NCBI GenBank assembly: GCA_023418255.1
Contig: JAEZZZ010000124.1
Coordinates: 1 to 13,030 of the forward strand
From: Bacteroidota bacterium
GTDB lineage: Bacteria; Bacteroidota; Bacteroidia; Bacteroidales; Dysgonomonadaceae
Length of the DNA: 13,030 nucleotides
Direction: 5' to 3'
The translations under genes were made by a program, and so were the position numbers. The notes beneath the pieces were generated by a model. The model was given only the letters and a program-made list of their open reading frames with translations, was not told where the DNA came from and did no database searches. Shown here piece by piece: positions 1 to 6,257 of the stretch. Numbering within the stretch: position 1 is the first letter of the stretch; the number at the start of each line of letters is the position of its first letter.

Positions 1-36
1 GATTAATTTTTCGCTTTTTGTTACTCGTTTTTGCAT
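1..36 (-). CDS. Possible start of a further leftward gene, cut by the window edge
   Basis: An ATG at 36 reading leftward is preceded by an A-rich stretch, as at other starts here, and stays open for 12 codons (begins MQKRVTKSEK) to the edge. It lies about 85 bp downstream of the previous gene and would continue the leftward operon. Too little is present to assign a family. The 37-121 gap holds nothing else that I can support. Confidence 0.3.
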   Translation of the reverse strand, partial: MQKRVTKSEKLI

Positions 37-121
37 AAAGTTTTGTTTTTGTAAAATTAATTATTTCTCTGAAATTACTAAACTAAATTTGCACCTAATC
101 GGTAAACTTTATGCTGAAGAT

Positions 122-337
122 TTACACCTTTTTCATACCAAGCTTCTCATCCTCAATAAGGTGATTTGCCGAACAAAAAAAGTCGGTATCCCAGCTGTAA
201 TACACATCCTCGAGTAAAATTTTTAACTCTACACTATTGAAAAAATAGTCTTCACTACTGAATCTGATGCACTTGTCCATGTCTTTTTCTGGTACGCTAT
301 CAAGCATCTTTTTAAATTCTCCTATCGTCATCTTCAT
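122..337 (-). CDS. Small acidic phage protein, unknown function
   Basis: This 71-aa protein is not recognised. It is acidic and aromatic-rich with no membrane segment and no clear motif, typical of the small accessory proteins at the distal end of phage early operons. It is the last complete gene of the leftward operon in this window, 45 bp after the ASCH-domain gene. The start is preceded by an AT-rich stretch without a clear Shine-Dalgarno, as is usual in Bacteroidetes. That it is a real gene is supported by orientation and spacing only. Confidence 0.6.
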   Translation of the reverse strand: MKMTIGEFKKMLDSVPEKDMDKCIRFSSEDYFFNSVELKILLEDVYYSWDTDFFCSANHLIEDEKLGMKKV

Positions 338-382
338 TACTTTTTTTATTTGATTGTTATTTGATAAAATATACTTCCCTAC

Positions 383-775
383 TTAAAATGGAATATCTTT
401 AAGTGCTAAATCGGATTTTCGGATAAATTCTAATGCATATGCCTCAACATCATGAATTATCTTTCCGAGCTTAATCACAAAACAATACTCATCTTTTTTC
501 GCTCCCCATTCAGGTTTGCCTTTATCTACTTCTATCCCTTTGCATTCAATTACAAAAGAGGGTGCATTTTTCTGATAACCATTTTTAAAGCAAACAACGT
601 CAAACTCTTTTGCGTTAATAACATACCCGCTATCAAATCCCATTTGGCAATAGCTGTTGTCTTCTGTTAATCTACTTAGCCAATAGTCTTTGAACTCCCG
701 ATATTCTTCTTTCTTCTCTCCGGAAAGAATCATGTCAAACCATTTCTTTTTTAATGTTAGATGTAATACTTTCAT
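383..775 (-). CDS. ASCH-domain protein (PUA-like fold)
   Basis: This 130-aa protein begins with MKVLHLTLKKKWFDMI and carries the ASCH signature GxKxxExR as G19, K21, E24, R26 (GEKKEEYR). ASCH domains have a PUA-like beta-barrel and are thought to bind RNA or modified nucleotides; some family members are nucleases or deaminating enzymes. Small single-domain versions are common in phage genomes, usually near replication and modification genes, and their role there is not settled. The length fits a single ASCH domain. It is separated by 5 bp from the small Cys-rich ORF upstream and belongs to the same leftward operon. The domain call is good; no substrate can be inferred. Confidence 0.8.
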   Translation of the reverse strand: MKVLHLTLKKKWFDMILSGEKKEEYREFKDYWLSRLTEDNSYCQMGFDSGYVINAKEFDVVCFKNGYQKNAPSFVIECKGIEVDKGKPEWGAKKDEYCFVIKLGKIIHDVEAYALEFIRKSDLALKDIPF

Positions 776-780
776 GTTTT

Positions 781-939
781 TTAGTTGTATTTATTCTTTA
801 TATAAAACTCACATCCGTCCTCGTTAAAGTCCGTGAACCAATAGCTCTCAAACGGCAGGCAGTCTAAATACCTTCTGCACGTTGTTTTCCTCTTGCATCG
901 CTCATTCATGCAGCGTGCTATATCATCTGCAAGTATCAT
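781..939 (-). CDS. 52-aa cysteine-rich small protein
   Basis: An ATG at 939 is preceded by AAGGAGA at ideal spacing, one of the best Shine-Dalgarno sequences in the window, and opens 52 codons to a TAA at 781-783. The protein has cysteines at 10, 15, 21, 27 and 43, giving C-x4-C-x5-C-x5-C in the basic first half, followed by an acidic, aromatic second half. The cysteine spacing could bind a metal such as zinc, but it fits no zinc-finger family I recognise. It sits in the leftward operon 5 bp before the ASCH-domain gene. The ribosome binding site is the main reason to believe it is translated. Function unknown. Confidence 0.6.
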   Translation of the reverse strand: MILADDIARCMNERCKRKTTCRRYLDCLPFESYWFTDFNEDGCEFYIKNKYN

Positions 940-940
940 G

Positions 941-1033
941 TTATCTCCTTAAACTTTTCCCGGTAAACAATACCCGTGTTGTTGTCGCTATTATCCTGTC
1001 CATCGTTTCTATAAATAAATCTCTGCTAATCAT
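941..1033 (-). CDS. Possible 30-aa leader-like ORF
   Basis: An ATG at 1033 opens 30 codons ending in TAA at 941-943, one base before the start of the 52-aa Cys-rich ORF. The last codons contain that gene's Shine-Dalgarno (AAGGAGA), so translation of this ORF could couple to the next. The peptide is basic (ends SLRR) and unrecognised. It has no clear ribosome binding site. It may simply be an open stretch; the stop/start arrangement is the only support. Confidence 0.3.
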   Translation of the reverse strand: MISRDLFIETMDRIIATTTRVLFTGKSLRR

Positions 1034-1050
1034 AATTTTGTTGTTTAGTG

Positions 1051-1680
1051 TTAATATTGTTCTTTAACCTTTTTACCTCTAATCTCTGGCAGTTGCTCTT
1101 TCACAAAAGTGCTTACAGTTAATCGATGAACTCCAAGAATTCTACCGATGGCACTGTAAGAAACATTTTTATCTAAAAGCTCCATTATTTTTTTCTCTTG
1201 TCCGGATAGTTTTACTTTGGAGGATTTACTTCCTTTTGGGCGTCCAAGCACCACCCCCTCAGCACGTTTGCGCGCCAATGCTTCTTTGGTACGTTGTGAT
1301 ATCAGATTTCTTTCGATTTCAGCAGATAGACCAAAGGCAAATGCCAATACTTTTGAACTGATGTCACTGCCAAGTCGATAGTTGTCTTTTATAGTCCACA
1401 CCTGAATGTCTCTGTTCATGCATTCATTAAGGACTGCCATAATCATCAGCAAACTGCGTCCAAGGCGTGATAGCTCAGAACAAATTAAAATGTCACCGGC
1501 TTTCATTTTTTTCAGCAACTTTCCTAATTTTCGATTTTTCACTTCCTTTGTCCCGGACACGGTTTCTTCAATCCAGCGATCGACAATCATTTCGTTTTTC
1601 TCACAAAATTGATTGATTTCATATCGCTGATTTTCCACAGTTTGTCTGTCTGTACTGACTCTAATATATCCGTAAATCAT
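1051..1680 (-). CDS. Mpi-like serine recombinase (small DNA invertase/resolvase)
   Basis: This 209-aa enzyme is a small serine recombinase. The N-terminal catalytic domain begins GYIRVSTDRQ with Arg7 and nucleophile Ser9. The second conserved block SELSRLGRS is at 68-76 (Arg72, Arg75). The long E-helix with AEIERN and RTKEALARKRAEG spans about 120-142, and a C-terminal HTH (about 168-195) should read the site. Length and layout match Hin/Pin and especially the Bacteroides Mpi group, which inverts promoter segments of surface polysaccharide loci. It is not a large serine integrase. The gene overlaps its upstream neighbour by 4 bp (ATGA), so it is expressed with the replication module. Targets could be phage invertible segments outside this window or host sites; no paired inverted sites were seen here. 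Confidence 0.9.
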   Translation of the reverse strand: MIYGYIRVSTDRQTVENQRYEINQFCEKNEMIVDRWIEETVSGTKEVKNRKLGKLLKKMKAGDILICSELSRLGRSLLMIMAVLNECMNRDIQVWTIKDNYRLGSDISSKVLAFAFGLSAEIERNLISQRTKEALARKRAEGVVLGRPKGSKSSKVKLSGQEKKIMELLDKNVSYSAIGRILGVHRLTVSTFVKEQLPEIRGKKVKEQY

Positions 1681-2027
1681 CGTGCTGTTTTAAAAATTGG
1701 AGCTAAATTATTTACATCCACAAGCCATGTTGTCCCGGCTTTGGTAACAACCGAAGAAGAGCTTCCTGCATAATTACAAGCTTCTTCATATTCTTTTGTT
1801 GTTTCCACACGTGCCATATATCCGTTTATTTCGATAATTTTTGCTAGCATGCAGTAGCAATAGGCATCTCTACCAAGAGGTTCACAGTAAGCAACGGTTG
1901 CATCTATCCGTGTCAATTCACCGGGTTTGGGAATGTACCCAAACAACTCTTGCCAAAAACTTGCTTTGCGTTCCGGCTCAGGAAATTCAAATGGAATTGC
2001 TAATTGTGTATGTTGAGTTTTCTTCAT
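1677..2027 (-). CDS. Unknown 116-aa phage protein
   Basis: Not recognised. The protein begins MKKTQHTQLAIPFEFPEPE, a proline-rich N-terminus, then has FWQELFGYIPKPGELTRIDATV and a short predicted beta-rich core with a CYCYC-like cluster (residues around 48-59) and alternating strand-like segments (AKIIEINGYMARVET, TTWLVDVNNLAPI). The core resembles small barrel folds in texture only. It overlaps the DnaC-like gene by 4 bp upstream and the recombinase gene by 4 bp downstream, so the three are translationally coupled. This placement suggests a replication-accessory role, but there is no direct support. Confidence 0.7.
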   Translation of the reverse strand: MKKTQHTQLAIPFEFPEPERKASFWQELFGYIPKPGELTRIDATVAYCEPLGRDAYCYCMLAKIIEINGYMARVETTKEYEEACNYAGSSSSVVTKAGTTWLVDVNNLAPIFKTAR

Positions 2028-2695
2028 TTTCTAAAACTTTCGCCGTCTAAAATTAAATCATTCATACACTCACGAAATCGGTCAATAATACGTGTACCGT
2101 ATATCTCTTCAATTTCCGAGAGCTTTAAATTCGTTGTTATAATCGTGCGTTTGTTGTGTCGATATCTGTAATCAAAAACATCGTTAAACGGCTCTTTCAC
2201 GTTACCATATGTTTTTGTTTCGACAGCTTCAACTCCCAAATCATCGATGATAGTGTAGAAGCGTCTTTTCACAACATCGATCTCATCAAAATCGCTTTGC
2301 ATATACAAGTCTTGCAATTCCGAAACATGAATGAATCGAGGTATTAAAATTTCAACATCTTTGATGATGTTACAAAGAGATTTCATGATAAGCGTTTTGC
2401 CTGTACCGACATTTCCACGTATCATCAATCCCTTAGCGACATCACCTTTAAAGCGATTATCCCATGAGTACCACAAAGCAACTTGCCCTACGACATGCCT
2501 GTTTGTTTCGTTCAATATCAATTGTTTTTCAGGATTTCGTTTTTTAATCTCTCTTTCCATTTCCTGAAGCATCAATCGATATATTTTTTCAGCATCGAAT
2601 TTAGGACCGTCAGAGCCGCTCGGACGAATAGTCTTTGCGTTTAAAATTTCTTTTATTGGTTTCATTTTTTCTGTTTTTCCATTTTTCGTAATCAT
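2024..2695 (-). CDS. DnaC/IstB-type AAA+ ATPase, probable phage helicase loader
   Basis: This 223-aa AAA+ protein has Walker A GNVGTGKT at 94-101, Walker B IIDDLG at 149-154, sensor-1 TIITTN at 184-189, and a likely arginine finger in YGTRIIDRF at 199-207. Order and length fit the DnaC/IstB group that loads the replicative helicase onto the origin. Directly upstream lies the replication initiator, the usual partner. The ATG at 2695 overlaps the initiator gene by 86 bp. An ATG at 2665 (residue 11), preceded by an A-rich run, gives MKPIKEIL and may be the true start, still with a 56-bp overlap. No transposase lies nearby, which favours a replication role over an IstB role. Confidence 0.88.
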   Translation of the reverse strand: MITKNGKTEKMKPIKEILNAKTIRPSGSDGPKFDAEKIYRLMLQEMEREIKKRNPEKQLILNETNRHVVGQVALWYSWDNRFKGDVAKGLMIRGNVGTGKTLIMKSLCNIIKDVEILIPRFIHVSELQDLYMQSDFDEIDVVKRRFYTIIDDLGVEAVETKTYGNVKEPFNDVFDYRYRHNKRTIITTNLKLSEIEEIYGTRIIDRFRECMNDLILDGESFRK

Positions 2696-3353
2696 CCGGT
2701 GTGTTTGGAAAAGTCACACCTTGCCAATTGCCCTCAATTGACTTTTCTATTAATTCGATAGCAAACTCTTCTTCATATTTTCCGAGTGAATTCAGCGCAA
2801 GCTGCAGCGAGTGATTTATTTTCTTTTTCCACTTCGGCATTTGCACTAAAATACCCCATGCTTGCATAAATTTTTCAGATGAGAAGGGATATGAAAGCTC
2901 TTTGCTTTCTTTTACCTTTTTCTTTTTAGTTTTAGTTTTGTTTTGTTTATTGTTTGTATCAGGAACCGTATCAACAACCGTATCAACAACCGTATCAATA
3001 TCCGTATCATTTTTTGATACAGTTGAATGAACCGTATCAATATCCGTGTCATTTTTTGATACGGTTGACGGAAACCAATACTTTGTTTGACCGTCAATCC
3101 CTTTCGATGCTTTATCAGGCACTTTGAAATCGATAAGTCCCATTTGCTTCAACCTGTTTTTCGAATTTCTGATAGTATTGACCGATATGTTGAGCATAGC
3201 ACTCAAATATCTATCTGATTGCCCAAATGGTTGCTTCCAATGAAGCGCGTTGCAGGTATCTAAAAGATAAAAATACAACATGCAGTCGCTTGGATTGGAT
3301 GCACGCTCTATCGAGCAACTCCAGAACCTATTTATCAATTCGATGTAATTCAT
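2610..3353 (-). CDS. Phage replication initiator (winged-helix, O/DnaD-like organisation)
   Basis: This 247-aa protein has three parts. Residues about 22-94 form a winged-helix-type DNA-binding domain (DRYLSAMLNISVNTIRNSKNRLKQMGLI at 47-74). Residues about 97-150 are a repetitive, charged linker in which TVSKNDTDIDTV occurs twice, followed by a lysine-rich stretch. Residues about 158-222 are a helical C-terminal domain containing IEKSIEGNWQG, as in phage replisome-organiser proteins that recruit the helicase loader. The start at 3353 has AAGGA about 9 bp upstream. The linker DNA carries an iteron-like repeat array, so the gene may contain the origin, as in lambda O. The DnaC-like partner follows with overlapping reading frames. 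Exact family is uncertain; the initiator role is well supported by order and domains. Confidence 0.82.
   Translation of the reverse strand: MNYIELINRFWSCSIERASNPSDCMLYFYLLDTCNALHWKQPFGQSDRYLSAMLNISVNTIRNSKNRLKQMGLIDFKVPDKASKGIDGQTKYWFPSTVSKNDTDIDTVHSTVSKNDTDIDTVVDTVVDTVPDTNNKQNKTKTKKKKVKESKELSYPFSSEKFMQAWGILVQMPKWKKKINHSLQLALNSLGKYEEEFAIELIEKSIEGNWQGVTFPNTPDDYEKWKNRKNETNKRNFKRKDYSSERL
2896..3071. repeat. Iteron-like repeat array plus AT-rich stretch: candidate replication origin
   Basis: Within the initiator gene, GTATCA occurs six times in direct orientation (starts 2956, 2968, 2980, 2992, 3004, 3034), four of them exactly 12 bp apart, and as TGATAC twice (3015, 3057). A 42-bp unit is repeated at 2988-3029 and 3030-3071 with about four differences. 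The second unit forms a perfect 9-bp dyad (3030-3038 with 3058-3066); the first matches 8 of 9. Beside it, 2896-2955 is an almost pure pyrimidine, T-rich strand that should melt easily. Iterons next to an AT-rich element inside an initiator gene is the lambda-type origin layout. The origin function is inferred. Confidence 0.6.
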
Positions 3354-3449
3354 TACTTATATCCTTAAAAACTAATTGTTAATGTTTGTATGACAAAGAT
3401 GCCGCTCTTTACCGACAACGTCAAGTAATTAGAGCTATCCATACTTAAA

Positions 3450-5945
3450 TTACACTACAAAACAGTCAAATAAAGTAGGTGCTGTAACATTGAGTTCAGC
3501 TTCAAGCAAGTAGCCCAACCCGTCATGCCAGTAATCGTAGTTCAGTTCGGTAGACAATCCCCGGCGCCCCATGTTTACGGCGCAATAAGGAACCGTTTGA
3601 ATGCCGCCAAATGGGTCAAAGACAACATCATTTTTGTTTGAATATCGCTCAATCAACCGCTCAACAATATCAAGTTGCAATGGACATATGTGATTTTGTT
3701 TATTCTTCATTGATTGCCGGCTGTTTAGAGTACGCATGCGAGTTACATCATCCCATATCCAATCTTTTTTGCTTACAGGGTCAATCGCCATAAAAGTTTT
3801 TGGCAGTTGACCTCGTTTTTCCAGCAATTCGGCAAACTCCAAATGACGTTCGTAGCTATAGATGTTTTCTTTGCTGTACTCTCTAAACAGATGCCTTATC
3901 TTATCGATACCAAGCCCTTGTAAATCCTCCGATGTCAGCAGTGTATTGCCGGACGATTTCCACGATGCGTGCGCATCGATTTGCCAGCGTGCGAGCGAAT
4001 ATTCAGTTTTGTTTTTTGTTACAGGCTCATCAGCGTAAGCCTTGGATGTGTCTGTGGGTAATTTCCGAAACAACAAAATGTACTCCGGGCATCCAACTCC
4101 CATTTTACTGCCATCTTTGCACATTTCTGTGTAACCTAATCGGTAGGTTTGGTTGTTTTCACGGACAACATCCGTATCCACTGTAATCATTCCAAAAAAG
4201 ATAAATCCATGCTTCATGTAATGGCCTATACACATCGAATGGAAAGGATCCAAGCTTGGCATTCCCAGCCCTGTTGCATTTCCGAAAAGAATACGGTCCT
4301 TCACGTGTATAGCAGCCACACGTCCAGGCTTTAGAATTCGTAAGAGTTCAGGACTCAGATAATCCATTTGCTCAAAGAAACGGTCGTTATCTTCATTGTG
4401 TCCAAAATCATTATAAGTAGGTGTGTATTCGTAATGATTTGAGAAAGGAATAGATGTTACGATTAAATCAACACTGTTATCCGGCATGGTTTGAGCTTCC
4501 AACACGCAATCGTTGTTGATAGCTTTGTATAGTTTACCTTCTTTAACCTCACGACTGGCAAACATCCAGCGCATCATCTTTTCACCAACATTTACCGAGT
4601 ATAAGCCGTTTTTTTTAATAATGGAAACCATCTTATCAACCATATCGTTATGCTGTTTCCATTTCTTAATAAACGACTTGTAAATCTCACCTTCACTTTC
4701 TGCATATACGAAATAAACATGCACATCGTGTTGTTGCATGAAGCGGTATATACGGTGAACGGCTTGGAACTTATCGTTAAACTTGTAGTCGATAAACATA
4801 ATGCATTTATGGCAGTGGTATTGAAAATTGATACCTTCACCTAGCATTTCAGGTTTTGCGGCAAGGTATTTCAACCGGCCGTGTTTAAAGTCACTCACAA
4901 TCGCATCCGCTTCATCATCATCTTGCGAGCCGTAAACAGCTTTGCAGCCCTCAACAGCTTTACATAGAGCGTGTCGTTCAGCCTCTAAATCATGCCATAA
5001 AATAAAATGGTCTTCTTTGTTCTCAGGACGGTTAATTATTTCCAAAACTTTTGCAACTTTTAAATCGAGATTATCTCTCCGCTCTTTTGCCGCTTCGGCA
5101 AGTCCGAGAGCTGCCTCACGAAACATCTTTATTTGACCGTCTCTGTCAGCTCCTGCGGTGGAGTTGTCAACTTTAACCACCTCTTCATGCAATATCAATT
5201 CAGGTAACTGATATCCGGTGTCAGGATATCCCAAATCCGACGGTTTTGTTATAAACAACGCCCATGTACTCATCCACAGCCAGAACTCATCTTCTTTGTG
5301 TGGATAAAGCGTCAGATTGTTTGCTTTTGTGCTGTCTCGTTGAAAAAAGCGTGTTAAGGCTTGCCCCGTGTCCATAATGCCAAGATATCCGGCGTAATGA
5401 ATTAACTCTTTATATCTATTCGGAGATGGCGTTGCAGTTGCTACAAAGCGATATTTTACATTCCGAAATAGCGGCAAAAACGTTTGATATGTTTTTGTTC
5501 CATATCCACGCAAAACGGAAGCCTCATCGAGTGATGTAGCTATAAAGTAATCCGGATTGATATCACCATCTCGAACACGTTCGTAATTGGTAATCATGAT
5601 GTCCGTATCGCACGCTTCAACCTCCGCCATTTTACGCACGTATGTAATGCGCATTCCGATGTGCTGTTCGGCTTGTTCCGTGAACTCTGTAACAACACGC
5701 TTTGGACATACAATTAACCCTTTACCGCCTTTTTTGGCAATAATCAATCGCAGTATTTCCAACTGTGTTACTGTTTTCTGCATTCCGAAATTTGAAAAGA
5801 TGGCACGGCACCCCCCTCTTATTGCCCACTGTACGCTGTCTTTAACGTGTGGATATAAAGTAGGTGTCATTTCCTCTTTGGAAACCTCAAAACCCTCCTG
5901 ATGGCTTATTGCCATCTTTGATTTTAAAAATTCTTCGTATTTCAT
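3450..5945 (-). CDS. SNF2-type helicase fused to a DNA methyltransferase
   Basis: This 831-aa two-domain protein starts after an A-rich stretch. The N-terminal half has superfamily-2 motifs: motif I NFGMQKT (52-58), motif II DEAS (140-143), motif III ATATP (169-173) and motif VI QAVHRIYR (394-401), as in SNF2/DEAD-like ATPases. The C-terminal half is a beta-class amino-methyltransferase (N4-cytosine or N6-adenine): motif IV TSIPF (497-501), motif X region around 750-765, and the SAM-binding motif I DPFGG (777-781). Two motifs deviate: GMQKT where GxGKT is usual, and SIPF where (S/D/N)PP(Y/F/W) is usual. Lys57 is kept. It sits between the tRNA-like island and the initiator. Likely role: methylating phage DNA for anti-restriction or replication timing; no nuclease domain is visible. 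Confidence 0.87.
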   Translation of the reverse strand: MKYEEFLKSKMAISHQEGFEVSKEEMTPTLYPHVKDSVQWAIRGGCRAIFSNFGMQKTVTQLEILRLIIAKKGGKGLIVCPKRVVTEFTEQAEQHIGMRITYVRKMAEVEACDTDIMITNYERVRDGDINPDYFIATSLDEASVLRGYGTKTYQTFLPLFRNVKYRFVATATPSPNRYKELIHYAGYLGIMDTGQALTRFFQRDSTKANNLTLYPHKEDEFWLWMSTWALFITKPSDLGYPDTGYQLPELILHEEVVKVDNSTAGADRDGQIKMFREAALGLAEAAKERRDNLDLKVAKVLEIINRPENKEDHFILWHDLEAERHALCKAVEGCKAVYGSQDDDEADAIVSDFKHGRLKYLAAKPEMLGEGINFQYHCHKCIMFIDYKFNDKFQAVHRIYRFMQQHDVHVYFVYAESEGEIYKSFIKKWKQHNDMVDKMVSIIKKNGLYSVNVGEKMMRWMFASREVKEGKLYKAINNDCVLEAQTMPDNSVDLIVTSIPFSNHYEYTPTYNDFGHNEDNDRFFEQMDYLSPELLRILKPGRVAAIHVKDRILFGNATGLGMPSLDPFHSMCIGHYMKHGFIFFGMITVDTDVVRENNQTYRLGYTEMCKDGSKMGVGCPEYILLFRKLPTDTSKAYADEPVTKNKTEYSLARWQIDAHASWKSSGNTLLTSEDLQGLGIDKIRHLFREYSKENIYSYERHLEFAELLEKRGQLPKTFMAIDPVSKKDWIWDDVTRMRTLNSRQSMKNKQNHICPLQLDIVERLIERYSNKNDVVFDPFGGIQTVPYCAVNMGRRGLSTELNYDYWHDGLGYLLEAELNVTAPTLFDCFVV

Positions 5946-5957
5946 TTTTTTGATTGT

Positions 5958-5983
5958 TTAAAACCGGCGCCGATTGGTTTTAA
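5958..5983. promoter_or_regulatory. 8-bp inverted repeat upstream of the helicase-methyltransferase gene
   Basis: TTAAAACC (5958-5965) and GGTTTTAA (5976-5983) pair perfectly around a 10-bp loop holding the palindrome GGCGCC. It lies 12 bp upstream of the ATG at 5945 and 7 bp beyond the 3' end of the first tRNA-like gene. It could separate tRNA processing from mRNA translation, or act as an operator or attenuator. It lacks a T-run in either direction long enough for a convincing terminator. Confidence 0.45.
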
Positions 5984-5990
5984 TAATTTG

Positions 5991-6108
5991 TGGGAATGGC
6001 AGGAGTCGAACCTGCATAAGATTATGCCGATTTGAACGGAAGCTATCCTGAACGCTCCATTAATCTAATCAATCGTCATTGTGCGTCTACCAATTCCGCC
6101 ACATTCCC
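5991..6108 (-). tRNA. tRNA-Leu-like gene with an oversized, non-canonical middle
   Basis: Both ends are textbook: acceptor strands GGGAATG (6108-6102) and CATTCCC (5998-5992) pair over 7 bp, discriminator A is at 5991, the T-arm GCAGG-TTCGACT-CCTGC (6015-5999) is perfect, and the D-arm GCGGAATTGGTAGACGC is Leu-like. Between D-arm and T-arm lie about 66 nt, roughly twice the amount in a normal class II tRNA. Two candidate anticodon loops can be found: TTCAAAT (anticodon CAA, Leu; stem CCG/CGG) and ATTAGAT (anticodon TAG, Leu; four pairs with one wobble). Neither gives a full 5-bp stem. A 3-bp variable stem (ATA/TAT) can form next to the T-arm. Total length is 118 nt against about 85 for tRNA-Leu. 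Could be an insertion-bearing tRNA, a tRNA mimic or a decayed gene. Confidence 0.6.
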
Positions 6109-6113
6109 GGAAC

Positions 6114-6156
6114 GGGAAAAGGAAAACATCGGCTTGCAAGATGTTTCCTTTTTCCC
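6114..6156. other. Strong 17-bp hairpin between the two tRNA-like genes
   Basis: Arms 6114-6130 and 6140-6156 pair over 17 positions with one mismatch and one G-T wobble, around a 9-nt loop (GGCTTGCAA). It lies 5 bp beyond the 5' end of the first tRNA-like gene. No T-run follows directly, so it is not a standard terminator. It may be an RNase III-type processing site separating the tRNAs, or part of a structured noncoding RNA. Confidence 0.65.
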
Positions 6157-6159
6157 TAC

Positions 6160-6175
6160 ACCGAACGCTTTCGGT
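6160..6175. other. Second small hairpin, ACCGAA-CGCT-TTCGGT
   Basis: A perfect 6-bp stem (6160-6165 with 6170-6175) with a 4-nt loop lies 3 bp from the large hairpin and 4 bp from the 3' end of the second tRNA-like gene. Together the two hairpins fill almost all of the 71-bp inter-tRNA space. Confidence 0.55.
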
Positions 6176-6179
6176 ATTG

Positions 6180-6251
6180 TGTGCCGGCGGGAATCGAACC
6201 CGTAGATTATGAAAAATCGTCAAAAAAATAATTGCTCCACAACTCCGGCAC
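6180..6251 (-). tRNA. tRNA-like gene with a 17-nt anticodon-position loop
   Basis: Acceptor strands GTGCCGG (6251-6245) and CCGGCAC (6187-6181) pair over 7 bp, with A at 6180 as discriminator. The T-arm has the standard loop TTCGATT but only a 4-bp stem (CGGG/CCCG). The D-arm can form only TTG-TGGAG-CAA. In the anticodon position ATTAT (6232-6228) pairs with ATAAT (6210-6206) around a 17-nt loop, where 7 is normal; it holds TGACGATT. No anticodon loop with T33 and a purine at 37 can be placed with a paired stem. Total length, 72 nt, is normal. The 5' end is 6 nt after the stop codon of the preceding gene. Either decayed or a deliberate mimic. Confidence 0.45.
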
Positions 6252-6257
6252 TGCCTG

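Noticed and set aside
84..91. TAAATTTG on the plus strand, matching the Bacteroidetes -7 box
   Set aside because: No -33 TTTG at suitable spacing, and it points into the 3' end of minus-strand genes.
1051..1680. Serine recombinase as the phage integrase
   Set aside because: At 209 aa it lacks the large C-terminal domain of serine integrases, and the att site looks like a tyrosine-integrase tRNA site.
2024..2695. IstB reading of the AAA+ protein as part of an IS21-type insertion sequence
   Set aside because: No IstA transposase or terminal inverted repeats; the adjacent initiator gene fits a helicase loader.
2956..3071. Repeats as a CRISPR array
   Set aside because: Units are 12 and 42 bp, contiguous without unique spacers, and lie in frame within a gene.
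3365..3442. 25-codon minus-strand ORF between the helicase-methyltransferase and initiator genes
   Set aside because: No ribosome binding site, no recognisable features, and too short to separate from chance. The 3354-3449 gap otherwise shows nothing.
3842..5590. Sequences resembling the Bacteroides Mpi inverted-repeat core (ACGTTCGT-like) at about 3845 and 5577
   Set aside because: Both lie in the same orientation inside a well-conserved coding region, and my recall of the exact consensus is uncertain; no invertible segment is indicated.
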